A stretch of DNA of 16,126 nt from Ignavibacteriaceae bacterium (GCA_025449775.1 JANWIS010000192.1:1-16126), one strand, 5' to 3'; positions 7,236 to 15,561 are shown, counted from the first letter of the stretch. Numbers and translations: made by a program. The notes: generated from the letters alone by a model not told the origin.

Positions 7236-7269
7236 TTTTCTTCGTTTGAATACTAATTAATTAAACGAA
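7228..7269. repeat. Inverted repeat with two alternative left arms before the TonB receptor gene
   Basis: TCGTTTAATT (7228-7237) is perfectly complementary to AATTAAACGA (7259-7268). A second left arm, TTCGTTTGA (7241-7249), can pair with TTAAACGAA (7261-7269), with one G-T wobble. The two hairpins use the same right arm and so exclude one another. There is no T run after the hairpin, so it is not a classical terminator. It ends about 8 bases before the receptor's AAAAGGTG ribosome site, so it could be an operator or a leader structure. Confidence 0.5.
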
Positions 7270-7287
7270 TAATTTAAAAGGTGAAAT

Positions 7288-9435
7288 ATGTTTAAACCAA
7301 AAACCTTTTCTTATTCAATTATTCTATTTTTCATCATCATATGTGGTTGTGTATTATACGCACAGGAAACTGTTGTTGTTGATTCAACAGTCAGTGGCGT
7401 TGATACGCTTACCTATGAAACTGATGAAGTTGTTGTTACAGCCACGCGGGTGGAAAAAAAGATAATTGATATTCCTTATCCGGTAATTAGATTAAAAAAT
7501 ACAGATTATAAATTTTCCAGGAGGATTTCAGTTGATGATGTGTTAGAAAACGTTCCCGGTTTATTTCTGCAGTCGCGTTATGGAAATCATGATGTAAGAG
7601 TTTCTATAAGGGGGTTTGGAAGCAGATCGAATACAGGAATAAGAGGTGTCCGAATATTACTTGATGGAATCCCTGAATCGGAACCGGATGGACAAACAAG
7701 AATAGAAGCGATAGATTTCAACTCTATCGGGAGCATTGAGCTTGTAAAAGGTAACTCGTCATCGCTTTACACTAATGCACCCGGCGGTGTAATTAATTTT
7801 ATTAATGATATACATTTTCCTTACCCGTTCGTTTTGAACTTTAATGAGTTCGGATCATTTGGGCTTATGAGGAACGGGTTGAAGTTTGGCACAAGAAACG
7901 ATAAATACGGTCTGCTAGGTACGTATAGCTATCATAGCTATCAGGGATACAGACCACATAGCCAGGATTACTGGCATATCTTCAATACGGTAGTAGATGT
8001 ACTCCCCGGAGATGAAACAAATTTACAAGTTCTTGGTTATTTTGTTGATGGCTTGATAAAGCTTCCCGGGTCCCTGACAAAGGAAGAGTTTGAAGAAGAT
8101 CCTTACCAGGCAAACCAGACAGATATAAACAGAGACACTAAAAGAATTTCAATTAAAGGACGACTTGGATTGAAATTCAATACAACTTTTGGTGGAAGCA
8201 AACATCATGTGTTAGAAATACTTCCGTATGTAACTATCAAATATTTTCACAGAACAGCAGCGGACTACCGAATATTTGATAGGTACGGAATGGGTAGTGC
8301 TTTTAGGTACATTTATAAAAATCCAATAGGCAATCTTGATAATGAATTTTCTATTGGAGGCGATGTATTTTATCAGACTGGCCCGATTGCATCTTATGAA
8401 AATATTGGTGGGATGAAGGGTGATGTACTGACAGCTCTTGTAGATGAAACAATAAGCAATGTTGGTTTTTATGTTTCCGATTATCTTGAGTTATATAATA
8501 AGAAACTGTATCTGCTATTAACGGGTAGATATGATAATGTAAACTTTGATAACGCGGACCAGTTGTTGGGTGTAAGAAGCAACAGCAGGAAGTTTAATGC
8601 GTTCACACCAAAAGCAGCGTTAAATTTTAAGCTGACTTCCTATCTGGCGCTTTATACTTCCTACGGATTAAGTTTTGATTCTCCTGCGGGTAATGAATTG
8701 GATAATTATCCAACTAGTTCCGATCCTTTAGTGCTTCTTAATCCGGATTTGAATGCTCAAAAATCAAAGAACTTTGAAATTGGAATTAAAGGAAATATCA
8801 GGAATCCGGAACAGCAATTCTTTAATAACATTGTCTTTGAAACCACCTTCTTTAATATTATGATCGAAGATGAAATAATTCCTTTTGAAGTTTATGGAGA
8901 TGTTTACTATCGCAATGCAGCAAAGACAAATAGATCAGGAATTGAAATTGGTGCGGGCACAGATATAATAAACGGACTAAATCTTCAGACTTCATATACA
9001 TTCTCCGACTTCAGTTATGATGAATATATAGCCCTTACAATTAATGAAGATCTTACAACACAGGAAGATGATTTCTCCGGAAATACGGCACCTAGTGTGC
9101 CAGAACATAACATTTTCTTGTCATTGGCATACAATCATTCATTCACACCCCAAATAACCGGGTTTATTCGTGGCAGTTCAAGATACGTGAGTGGAATGTA
9201 TGTTGATGATGCGAACTCTGATAAAACTAATAGCTACAGCATAATTAATGCTGGTGTCGGACTAGATTTATTGTTTGGTAACTTCAACATTCTGATTTCT
9301 GGCGGACTAAATAATATTACAGATGAAGTTTATGTTGGATTCGTCAATATCAATTCTTCGAACGGAAGATATTATGAAGCAGGTGAACCGCAGAATTATT
9401 ATGCGGGGATTAATTTAGGTTATACTTTTAATTGA
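7288..9435 (+). CDS. TonB-dependent outer-membrane receptor
   Basis: This 715-aa receptor has a signal peptide (about 1-25, VLYA/QE cleavage), a TonB-box-like DEVVVTATR at 46-54, a plug domain to about 175, and a long beta-barrel ending in NLGYTFN with the terminal aromatic pattern of outer-membrane porins. The plug shows VLENVPGLFLQ (85-95), VSIRGFGSRSNTGIRGV (105-121), LLDGIPESEPDGQ (124-136), then IELVKGNSSSLYTNAPGGVINF (150-171). The DGxPxxxPDGQ form resembles FecA-type siderophore or ferric-citrate receptors, so iron-chelate uptake is the best guess, but the substrate is unproven. Translation has a good AAAAGGTG ribosome site. No SusD partner or TonB/ExbBD genes are nearby. The anchored protein at 6705 is probably its companion, and a terminator lies 12 bp after the stop. 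Confidence 0.95.
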   Translation: MFKPKTFSYSIILFFIIICGCVLYAQETVVVDSTVSGVDTLTYETDEVVVTATRVEKKIIDIPYPVIRLKNTDYKFSRRISVDDVLENVPGLFLQSRYGNHDVRVSIRGFGSRSNTGIRGVRILLDGIPESEPDGQTRIEAIDFNSIGSIELVKGNSSSLYTNAPGGVINFINDIHFPYPFVLNFNEFGSFGLMRNGLKFGTRNDKYGLLGTYSYHSYQGYRPHSQDYWHIFNTVVDVLPGDETNLQVLGYFVDGLIKLPGSLTKEEFEEDPYQANQTDINRDTKRISIKGRLGLKFNTTFGGSKHHVLEILPYVTIKYFHRTAADYRIFDRYGMGSAFRYIYKNPIGNLDNEFSIGGDVFYQTGPIASYENIGGMKGDVLTALVDETISNVGFYVSDYLELYNKKLYLLLTGRYDNVNFDNADQLLGVRSNSRKFNAFTPKAALNFKLTSYLALYTSYGLSFDSPAGNELDNYPTSSDPLVLLNPDLNAQKSKNFEIGIKGNIRNPEQQFFNNIVFETTFFNIMIEDEIIPFEVYGDVYYRNAAKTNRSGIEIGAGTDIINGLNLQTSYTFSDFSYDEYIALTINEDLTTQEDDFSGNTAPSVPEHNIFLSLAYNHSFTPQITGFIRGSSRYVSGMYVDDANSDKTNSYSIINAGVGLDLLFGNFNILISGGLNNITDEVYVGFVNINSSNGRYYEAGEPQNYYAGINLGYTFN

Positions 9436-9446
9436 AGTAACATTTT

Positions 9447-9483
9447 CGGCTGGCGGTTAATATTGCCAGCCGTTATTTTATTG
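9447..9483 (+). terminator. Rho-independent terminator after the TonB receptor gene
   Basis: CGGCTGGC (9447-9454) pairs perfectly with GCCAGCCG (9465-9472). Two further G-T wobbles close the loop to TTAATA, and a T-rich tail (TTATTTTATT) follows. It begins 12 bp after the receptor stop, so the receptor unit ends here and the BNR gene has its own promoter. Confidence 0.92.
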
Positions 9484-9581
9484 ATTTGATTCTGATTAGG
9501 AACTGTCTTAATCTGTTGTTTCATTTAAATGTATGTAGAACAAAAGTATAAGATTTAGTAAGATTATAATATAAAATATCA

Positions 9582-11219
9582 ATGAATACAATTATGAAAA
9601 TGAAAAAATCTCAGGCTCTCTTACTGGTTTTAATTTTTACAATCAAAATAATCTCACAGGATTTTCAAAAATCTTTTGGGGTAGAAATCGGTTCAAATTA
9701 TCAGGTTTATCCCGGCACACAACTTCACCAGTGGGAAGTTTCGATTGTAACCAATCCAAACAATCCGGATATATTGTTTATTGCAGCCAATACATTCTTA
9801 TCTTCATCAGGGTTTACAAGCGAAGGTATTTATGTATCGACCGACGGCGGAAACTCATGGAGAGGTGCTGATACATGTTATGGACAGCCTTTATTGTTGC
9901 ACGGCGGCGATCCCGGAATTGTAATCGATAAAAACAATACATTCATATTAACAAGAAAAGGATTCTCAAGCGGATTGTATTCTCACTATTCAACTAATAA
10001 CGGATTAACTTGGTCAGATCAAAAAATAATTTCTCTTGATGATCTGGCACCGGAAAGAGCAGGTATTGTTTCAGATAGTAATCCGGAAAGCATCTATTGC
10101 GGAAGAACATATGTATTATGGGTACAACTATCACCTCCTTTTCCGGTTACATTTTCCAGCACCGATGATGGTGCACAAAGCTGGGCAGCATCACAACAGA
10201 TTAATAACCCATCTCAAAGATCTGCAGGTGGTGAATTAGCTATTGATGAAGATGGAAAATTATATGCTTGCTGGGCAGCCGTCACTAATTCTTCGCCTTT
10301 CACAGAAGATTATATAGGTTTTGCATCTTCATCAAACGGCGGAAGTAACTGGACGCTGGATGAAAATGCGTACGACATAAACGGGATTGCCGGAGTGCTA
10401 ACTCAGAAATCAAATATTAGAGTGAATGGGTTGCCGAGAATTGCAGTAGATACAAGTGGTGGTCAGCGTCACGGTTGGATTTACGTTGTTACAGGACAAA
10501 AAAATCTTTCTCCAGCAGGAAATGATCCCGATGTTATTCTTAACCGATCATCTGATGGTGGACAAACCTGGTCTCCAGGAATCAGAGTAAATCGGGATGT
10601 ATTAAGTAATGGAAAGGTTCAGTTATTTCCGACGATCAATGTAGATAAATATGGTGGGGTTAATATCATTTTTTATGATGACAGGAATACAGCAAGCGAT
10701 TCATTCGGAGTTTTTCTTGCAAGATCAGAAGATGGCGGTGACAGCTGGCGGGAGTTTGAAATAAGCGATCACAATTTTAAACCTGTTCCTATCGGCGGTG
10801 TACCACAAGGAAAAATGGGAGACAATATAGGGTTCACATCTTCAAACGAAACTCTCTGGCCTGTGTGGATGGATAATTCATCGGGACTATATAAAATCTG
10901 GACTGTGCCGATAGATTTATCAACTGTTGAAGTTGAAAGTCAGGAAATAATGCCGATTAGGTTTTCTCTCGATCAGAATTATCCGAACCCATTTAACTCT
11001 TCTACAAGAATTAAATATTCGATAGAAGAAACGGAATTTGTCCGTATGAAAATTTATGATATACTCGGGAATGAAATTGCTGTTATTGTAAATGAAGAAA
11101 AATCTTCAGGGGTTTATGAAGTGAATTTCAATGCCGGAAATCTTCCAGGCGGAGTTTATTTTTATAAACTTACAGCAGGTAAACACTCAGTGACAAAGAA
11201 ACTTGTGCTGCTCAAATAA
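9582..11219 (+). CDS. Secreted BNR/Asp-box repeat protein with T9SS type A sorting domain
   Basis: This 545-aa exported protein has a signal peptide to about residue 25 (KIIS/QDF). The start is uncertain: ATGs at 9582, 9594 and 9600 are all in frame, and none has a clear Shine-Dalgarno; 9600 gives the most typical signal peptide (MKKSQALLL). Six Asp-box motifs (S-x-D-x-G-x-x-W type) are visible: 86-93, 137-144, 193-201 (one residue longer), 250-257, 323-330 and 382-389, so the body is a six-bladed sialidase-type beta-propeller. No sialidase FRIP-type arginine motif is evident, so sialidase activity should not be assumed. Residues 459-545 are a T9SS C-terminal sorting domain (LDQNYPNPFNSSTRIKYS ... 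GVYFYKLTAG ... KKLVLLK), directing secretion across the outer membrane and surface attachment or release. Ligand unknown. Confidence 0.92.
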   Translation: MNTIMKMKKSQALLLVLIFTIKIISQDFQKSFGVEIGSNYQVYPGTQLHQWEVSIVTNPNNPDILFIAANTFLSSSGFTSEGIYVSTDGGNSWRGADTCYGQPLLLHGGDPGIVIDKNNTFILTRKGFSSGLYSHYSTNNGLTWSDQKIISLDDLAPERAGIVSDSNPESIYCGRTYVLWVQLSPPFPVTFSSTDDGAQSWAASQQINNPSQRSAGGELAIDEDGKLYACWAAVTNSSPFTEDYIGFASSSNGGSNWTLDENAYDINGIAGVLTQKSNIRVNGLPRIAVDTSGGQRHGWIYVVTGQKNLSPAGNDPDVILNRSSDGGQTWSPGIRVNRDVLSNGKVQLFPTINVDKYGGVNIIFYDDRNTASDSFGVFLARSEDGGDSWREFEISDHNFKPVPIGGVPQGKMGDNIGFTSSNETLWPVWMDNSSGLYKIWTVPIDLSTVEVESQEIMPIRFSLDQNYPNPFNSSTRIKYSIEETEFVRMKIYDILGNEIAVIVNEEKSSGVYEVNFNAGNLPGGVYFYKLTAGKHSVTKKLVLLK

Positions 11220-11248
11220 CATTAATTTTTTACCAGCTTCTTTCACTT

Positions 11249-11289
11249 TTTTTGTTTGAGATTTTAGTCCTACTTTTCTCAAACGAAAA
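11249..11289. repeat. Long inverted repeat between the BNR and PAP2 genes
   Basis: TTTTTGTTTGAGA (11249-11261) pairs with TCTCAAACGAAAA (11277-11289), a 13-bp arm with one G-T wobble, around a 15-nt loop that itself contains AGT-CCT-ACT. No T run follows on either strand; the T-rich part is on the outside 5' arm, so it is not a standard terminator. It lies 29 bp after the BNR stop and 27 bp before the PAP2 ATG. The CGTTTGA core also occurs in the repeat before the TonB receptor (7243-7249). Confidence 0.55.
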
Positions 11290-11316
11290 CGGTCATTTAA
11301 TGTTTATTAATCCAGT

Positions 11317-12120
11317 ATGAATATTTTCAAAGCTCTTTCTGCAATCTTGTTTTCAATTTTATTTACAATAAATTTTTCATTCAGTCAAAACAATAATTCA
11401 AGTCCTTTCAAACTAGATACCGGTACAGAAACTATTTTACTTACAAGTGGAGCTGTTCTTGGAATAACTGCTCTTGCAATACTGCTCAATTCAGATCCAC
11501 TTACAAAGGAACAAATTAATAAATTAAATCCCGACGACGTAAATAGTTTTGACAGATCTTTCCTTGGTGTTTATAATGAAGATGAGCTTGGTGATGTTTT
11601 GCTTTACAGCTCATACCTTCTTCCGTTAACTTTTTTGACTAACAGTGAAACAAAAAAAGATTTCGGCGATCTGTCTTTGATGTACGGAGAAGTTCTTCTT
11701 CTTAATGCGAGTATTAATGGAATTGTCAAAGGATTGTCAGAACGAATAAGACCTTTTGTTTATGATGAACGTTCTCCTCTTGAGGAAAAAACCACAGTTG
11801 ATGCAAAACTTTCTTTTTATTCGGGTCATACTTCCTCTACCGCATCAAACACTTTTTTTACAGCCAAAGTTTTTTCAGAATACTTAACTGATGAAACAAC
11901 GAAAGTATTAATCTGGAGTGCTGCTGCATTAATTCCTGCAATTACAGGTGTTTCACGTGTTAATAATCACTGGCATTTTCCTACTGATGTAATCGTTGGT
12001 TACATTGTTGGTGCAGCAATTGGTTATATCATTCCGTTAATTCACAAAATTGATAATGACAATACCGATCCATCTCAAAATATTTATAGGCCGATGATAG
12101 GTTTTCAGATTAAGTTTTGA
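11317..12120 (+). CDS. PAP2-family phosphatase with signal peptide
   Basis: This 267-aa protein carries the three PAP2 (type 2 phosphatidic acid phosphatase) active-site motifs in order: K138-x6-R145-P146 (KGLSERIRP), the SGH motif at 169-171 (SFYSGHTSS), and S213-R214-x5-H220-x3-D224 (SRVNNHWHFPTD). H171 and H220 are the expected nucleophile/general acid pair. An N-terminal signal peptide (to about 23, SFS/QNNN) and hydrophobic segments at about 38-57, 95-108, 120-137, 197-212 and 226-243 place it in the envelope with the active site outside the cytoplasm. Likely substrates are lipid phosphates such as phosphatidate, undecaprenyl diphosphate or lipid A phosphate; sequence alone does not decide. 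The C-terminus (MIGFQIKF) looks like a short beta strand. There is no Shine-Dalgarno sequence before the ATG. It stands as a single gene between the BNR protein and transketolase. Confidence 0.92.
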   Translation: MNIFKALSAILFSILFTINFSFSQNNNSSPFKLDTGTETILLTSGAVLGITALAILLNSDPLTKEQINKLNPDDVNSFDRSFLGVYNEDELGDVLLYSSYLLPLTFLTNSETKKDFGDLSLMYGEVLLLNASINGIVKGLSERIRPFVYDERSPLEEKTTVDAKLSFYSGHTSSTASNTFFTAKVFSEYLTDETTKVLIWSAAALIPAITGVSRVNNHWHFPTDVIVGYIVGAAIGYIIPLIHKIDNDNTDPSQNIYRPMIGFQIKF

Positions 12121-12238
12121 TTTAAAGCGAAATGTATGGTGACGTAAAGATTTTTTTAATTCCCCGAAATTAACCGTAATTTTTGATGAACGATTGAACA
12201 AAATTTCGTCGTGCAAAAACAAACATCCCTTGTAATTA

Positions 12239-12246
12239 TATATTTC
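12239..12246 (+). promoter_or_regulatory. Candidate -7 promoter element for transketolase
   Basis: TATATTTC fits TAnnTTTn. The 11-base string TATATTTCAGT starting at 12239 recurs exactly at 15584 before the cyclase gene. It would start transcription near 12250, leaving a leader of about 40 nt that contains the CAGGAG ribosome site. I find no -33 TTTG at the normal distance, so support is partial. Confidence 0.33.
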
Positions 12247-12292
12247 AGTACCTACATCATCAAAACAAGTTTATTGATTCAGGAGTAAGTAA

Positions 12293-14320
12293 ATGCCGGT
12301 AAAAGATATAGAGCAACTTTCGATTAATACAATCCGTTGTCTTGCTATGGATGCAGTTCAGAAAGCAAATTCCGGTCATCCCGGAATGCCGATGGGTTGT
12401 GCACCGATTGCTTACCGACTTTATTCAAAATACATCAAACACAATCCTTTAAATCCGAGCTGGATAAACCGCGACAGGTTTGTTCTTTCTGCAGGACATG
12501 GAAGCTTGCTTTTGTATTCTGTTCTTCATCTCTGCGGCTATCGTATTTCTCTGGATGAAATAAAAAATTTCAGACAATTGGATAGTATTACTCCCGGTCA
12601 TCCCGAGTATGGATTAACTCCCGGGATAGAAACTACAACTGGTCCTTTAGGGCAAGGTTTTGCAAATGCAGTCGGGATGGCGATTGCGCAGGAATACCTC
12701 GGTTCAATCTTTAATAAAAATGATTTTAAAGTTCTGGATCACTTTATCTATGGAATTTGCAGTGATGGTGATTTGATGGAAGGAATTTCACACGAATCTG
12801 CGTCTCTTGCAGGTCATCTTAAGCTTGGTAAATTAATTTTCTTTTATGATGATAATGGGATAACGATTGATGGAAGCACTAAACTTGCTTTTTCAGAAGA
12901 TGTAAACAAAAGATTTGAAGCATACGGCTGGCAGGTTTTGAATATTAATGATGTTAATGATTTAAAGCAGATTGATAAAGCAGTTGAAGATGCACAGAAA
13001 GAAAAAGCCAGACCAACTTTAATTATTACTAAAACACACATCGGTTTTGGAAGCCCGAACAAACAGGATTCAGAAGCAGTTCATGGCTCACCACTTGGGG
13101 AAAATGAAGTTAAGTTAACGAAAAAAAATATTGGCTGGAATGAGAATAAATATTTTTATATACCTTCTGAAGTTTCAGATCATTTTAACGGTATGAAAAC
13201 CAGCTTCAGTGATTATGAAGCAAATTGGCAAACACTTATTAATGAATACAGAAAAAAATATCATTCTGATGCTGAAAGATTTTTAAAATCCTTTAAAAAT
13301 GATTTTGAAAATGATTGGATTGATGCTCTGCCAGTATTTAAAAATTATGAAGAGAAAGTTGCAACTAGAAGTGCATCCGGCAAAGTGTTGAACTCAATCT
13401 CATCCAGGCTTACCTCACTTATTGGCGGTTCTGCAGATCTTTCTGAATCAAACAGCACAATAATTAATGGCCAGAATGTATTCTCTTCAGAAAATTATTC
13501 GGGAAGAAATATACATTTTGGAATTAGAGAACACTCAATGGCAGGTATTGTAAACGGGATGGCACTTTATGGAGGAGTAATTCCATATTGCGGAACCTTC
13601 CTGATTTTCTCCGATTACATGCGTCCTTCCATTCGTCTTGCATCTCTAATGAAGTTAAGAACGGTTTATGTTTTTACACATGACAGTATTGGACTTGGTG
13701 AGGATGGACCAACACATCAACCAGTTGAACAGCTTACATCATTGCGTGCAATTCCGGGATTAATTTTAATTAGGCCTGCAGATGCGAATGAAACAGTCGC
13801 AGCCTGGAAATCAGCATTGATGCATAAAGGAAGCCCGGTTGCACTTGCTCTTACTCGGCAGAAGTTACCTGTTCTGGACAGAACAAAATTTGCATCGGCA
13901 GAAAATTTATCTAAAGGCGCATATATTCTTATTGATAGTGAAGATGAGCCGGATGTAATTCTGATGGCATCTGGTTCTGAAGTTTCTCTTGCAGTCGAAT
14001 CATTTTATTCTCTTAAAGAAGAAGGAATACAAGTAAGAGTAGTGAGCTTTCCAAGCTGGAGATTATTTGATTCTCAGTCTAATGATTACAAAAATTCAGT
14101 TCTTCCAAAATCTATACGGGCAAGAATTTCTATTGAAGCAGGAATAAAACAAGGCTGGGAAAAATATATCGGTGAGTATGGTGAAGCAATAAGCATTGAA
14201 AAATTTGGTGCATCTGCACCGTATGAAATTTTATTTAAAGAGTATGGATTTACAGTTGAAGCTGTTGTAAAAAAAGCAAAAACACTCTTAGCAAAACTGC
14301 AAAGCATTAAAAGCATTTAA
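12293..14320 (+). CDS. tkt: Transketolase (full length)
   Basis: This 675-aa enzyme is the full length of bacterial transketolases. It transfers two-carbon ketol units in the non-oxidative pentose phosphate pathway, in the cytoplasm, using thiamine diphosphate and a divalent metal. Visible motifs are H29 in NSGHPGMPMG, H69 in SAGHGS, the ThDP/metal motif CSDGDLMEG (156-164) with N188 in DDNG, H264 in VHGSPLG, R359 in TRSASG, the catalytic Glu413 in FGIREHSM, H463 in FTHDS, DGPTHQP (471-477) with H475, and R522 in LTRQKLP. The N-terminal ThDP, central pyrimidine-binding and C-terminal domains are all intact. Translation has a strong CAGGAG site 8 bp before the ATG. Seventeen bases separate its stop from the downstream saccharopine-dehydrogenase-like gene, so the two are probably co-transcribed. 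Confidence 0.97.
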   Translation: MPVKDIEQLSINTIRCLAMDAVQKANSGHPGMPMGCAPIAYRLYSKYIKHNPLNPSWINRDRFVLSAGHGSLLLYSVLHLCGYRISLDEIKNFRQLDSITPGHPEYGLTPGIETTTGPLGQGFANAVGMAIAQEYLGSIFNKNDFKVLDHFIYGICSDGDLMEGISHESASLAGHLKLGKLIFFYDDNGITIDGSTKLAFSEDVNKRFEAYGWQVLNINDVNDLKQIDKAVEDAQKEKARPTLIITKTHIGFGSPNKQDSEAVHGSPLGENEVKLTKKNIGWNENKYFYIPSEVSDHFNGMKTSFSDYEANWQTLINEYRKKYHSDAERFLKSFKNDFENDWIDALPVFKNYEEKVATRSASGKVLNSISSRLTSLIGGSADLSESNSTIINGQNVFSSENYSGRNIHFGIREHSMAGIVNGMALYGGVIPYCGTFLIFSDYMRPSIRLASLMKLRTVYVFTHDSIGLGEDGPTHQPVEQLTSLRAIPGLILIRPADANETVAAWKSALMHKGSPVALALTRQKLPVLDRTKFASAENLSKGAYILIDSEDEPDVILMASGSEVSLAVESFYSLKEEGIQVRVVSFPSWRLFDSQSNDYKNSVLPKSIRARISIEAGIKQGWEKYIGEYGEAISIEKFGASAPYEILFKEYGFTVEAVVKKAKTLLAKLQSIKSI

Positions 14321-14337
14321 CCTCCAAAAAATCCACA

Positions 14338-15459
14338 ATGAAAAAAGTTATTATTTTAGGTTCGGGAATGATTGGCAGCACAATCGCAGTTGATCTTGCT
14401 GAAGATTACCAGGTAACAGTAGCCGATAAAGATTCACAACGGTTTAAACTTTTTAAGAATAAAAAAATAAAAACTGTTACAGCAGATCTATCATCAGATT
14501 CTGAAATAAAAAAAACAATCCGGGATTTTGATTTAGTAATTGGTGCACTTCCAGGTTTTATGGGATTTAAAACCTTGCGTTCAATCATTGAAGCCGGAAA
14601 AAATGTAGTTGATATTTCTTTCTTTCCTGAAGATCCGCTTTTGCTCGATAACCTTGCAAAAGAAAAAGGAGTTACTGCTGTAGTTGATTGCGGAGTTTCA
14701 CCCGGGCTGAGCAATATTATTCTTGGTTATCATTACCGGAAAATGAAAGTGAAAAATTATAAATGTATTGTCGGTGGTCTTCCTTTCGAAAAAGAATGGC
14801 CCTTTCAGTATAAAGCTTTTTTTTCACCAATTGATGTAATAGAAGAATATAAAAGACCGGCAAGGATTGTAGTTGATGGAAAAGTTGTTGAGAAGGAAGC
14901 AATGTCTGATTCAGAAATTATTGATTATAAAGAAGTCGGAAATCTTGAAGCATTCAACACTGATGGATTAAGATCTTTGCTGAACACAGTACAAATTCCG
15001 AATATGGTTGAAAAAACTTTACGTTATCCCGCACACATCGATCTCATGAAAATTTTCAGAGCAGTTGGATTTTTTGATGAAAAAGAAATTGAAACAGGAG
15101 GAAAATTTATTAAGCCGGTTGATGTTACAGCCAAGCTGGTTTTTCCATTCTGGTCTCCAAAACCAAATGAAAAAGATTTTACAATACTTCAGATTTTTAT
15201 AGAAGGTGAATCTGATAATAATAAATCTGCTCACCAATATTATATTTATGATATATATGATTCGGATACAGGAATGTCTTCAATGGCAAGAACTACAGGC
15301 TTTACCTGTACTGCAGCTGCAAGGCTTTTTCTTGAAGGTAAGTATTCAGTAAAAGGAATATGTCCGCCAGAGTTTATTGGGTTTGAGCCGGACTGTTTTG
15401 ATTATATTATCTCATACCTGGGTAAGAAGAAAATACAAATTATCCATACAGAATATTAA
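14338..15459 (+). CDS. Saccharopine dehydrogenase-like NAD(P)-dependent oxidoreductase
   Basis: This 373-aa cytoplasmic protein has an N-terminal Rossmann fold with G8-S-G10-M-I-G13 and D30 at the end of the second strand (VTVADKD), a feature that usually favours NAD over NADP. ALPGFMGFKTLRSIIEAGKN (70-89) and DCGVSPGLSN (117-126) are typical of the saccharopine dehydrogenase/lysine 6-dehydrogenase superfamily. A C-terminal substrate domain begins around 135 and includes EKTLRYPAHIDLM near 224-236. The family includes saccharopine reductase (lysine synthesis or breakdown), lysine 6-dehydrogenase and carboxynorspermidine synthase. Residues seen here do not settle the substrate; lysine 6-dehydrogenase or a lysine-degradation role is the closest guess. 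No Shine-Dalgarno sequence precedes the ATG. It sits 17 bp behind transketolase and probably depends on its promoter. Confidence 0.85.
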   Translation: MKKVIILGSGMIGSTIAVDLAEDYQVTVADKDSQRFKLFKNKKIKTVTADLSSDSEIKKTIRDFDLVIGALPGFMGFKTLRSIIEAGKNVVDISFFPEDPLLLDNLAKEKGVTAVVDCGVSPGLSNIILGYHYRKMKVKNYKCIVGGLPFEKEWPFQYKAFFSPIDVIEEYKRPARIVVDGKVVEKEAMSDSEIIDYKEVGNLEAFNTDGLRSLLNTVQIPNMVEKTLRYPAHIDLMKIFRAVGFFDEKEIETGGKFIKPVDVTAKLVFPFWSPKPNEKDFTILQIFIEGESDNNKSAHQYYIYDIYDSDTGMSSMARTTGFTCTAAARLFLEGKYSVKGICPPEFIGFEPDCFDYIISYLGKKKIQIIHTEY

Positions 15460-15561
15460 AATTTAAAAACCAATTAGCATAGTTGTCATTACCGACCTGA
15501 ACTTCTCCCGGTAAAAACCTTATCCAGCTTCTTAGAAATTTTCTGCTTGAGTAAAATCAAT

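Noticed and set aside
12165..12208. CGAAATT...AATTTCG dyad between the PAP2 gene and transketolase
   Set aside because: The arms are 7 bp with a 30-nt loop and no T run; expected by chance in AT-rich DNA.
14406..14714. 102-codon open frame on the minus strand inside the saccharopine-dehydrogenase-like gene
   Set aside because: It lies wholly opposite a well-conserved coding region with clear Rossmann motifs, and its own translation is low in recognisable structure. Similar antisense frames at 3145-3417, 3804-4055, 12844-13062 and 14086-14316 were rejected for the same reason.
15489..15514. Inverted repeat TTACCG...CGGTAA after the saccharopine-dehydrogenase-like gene
   Set aside because: It has a 6-bp stem, a 14-nt loop and is followed by A rather than T residues, so it is not a credible terminator; probably chance.
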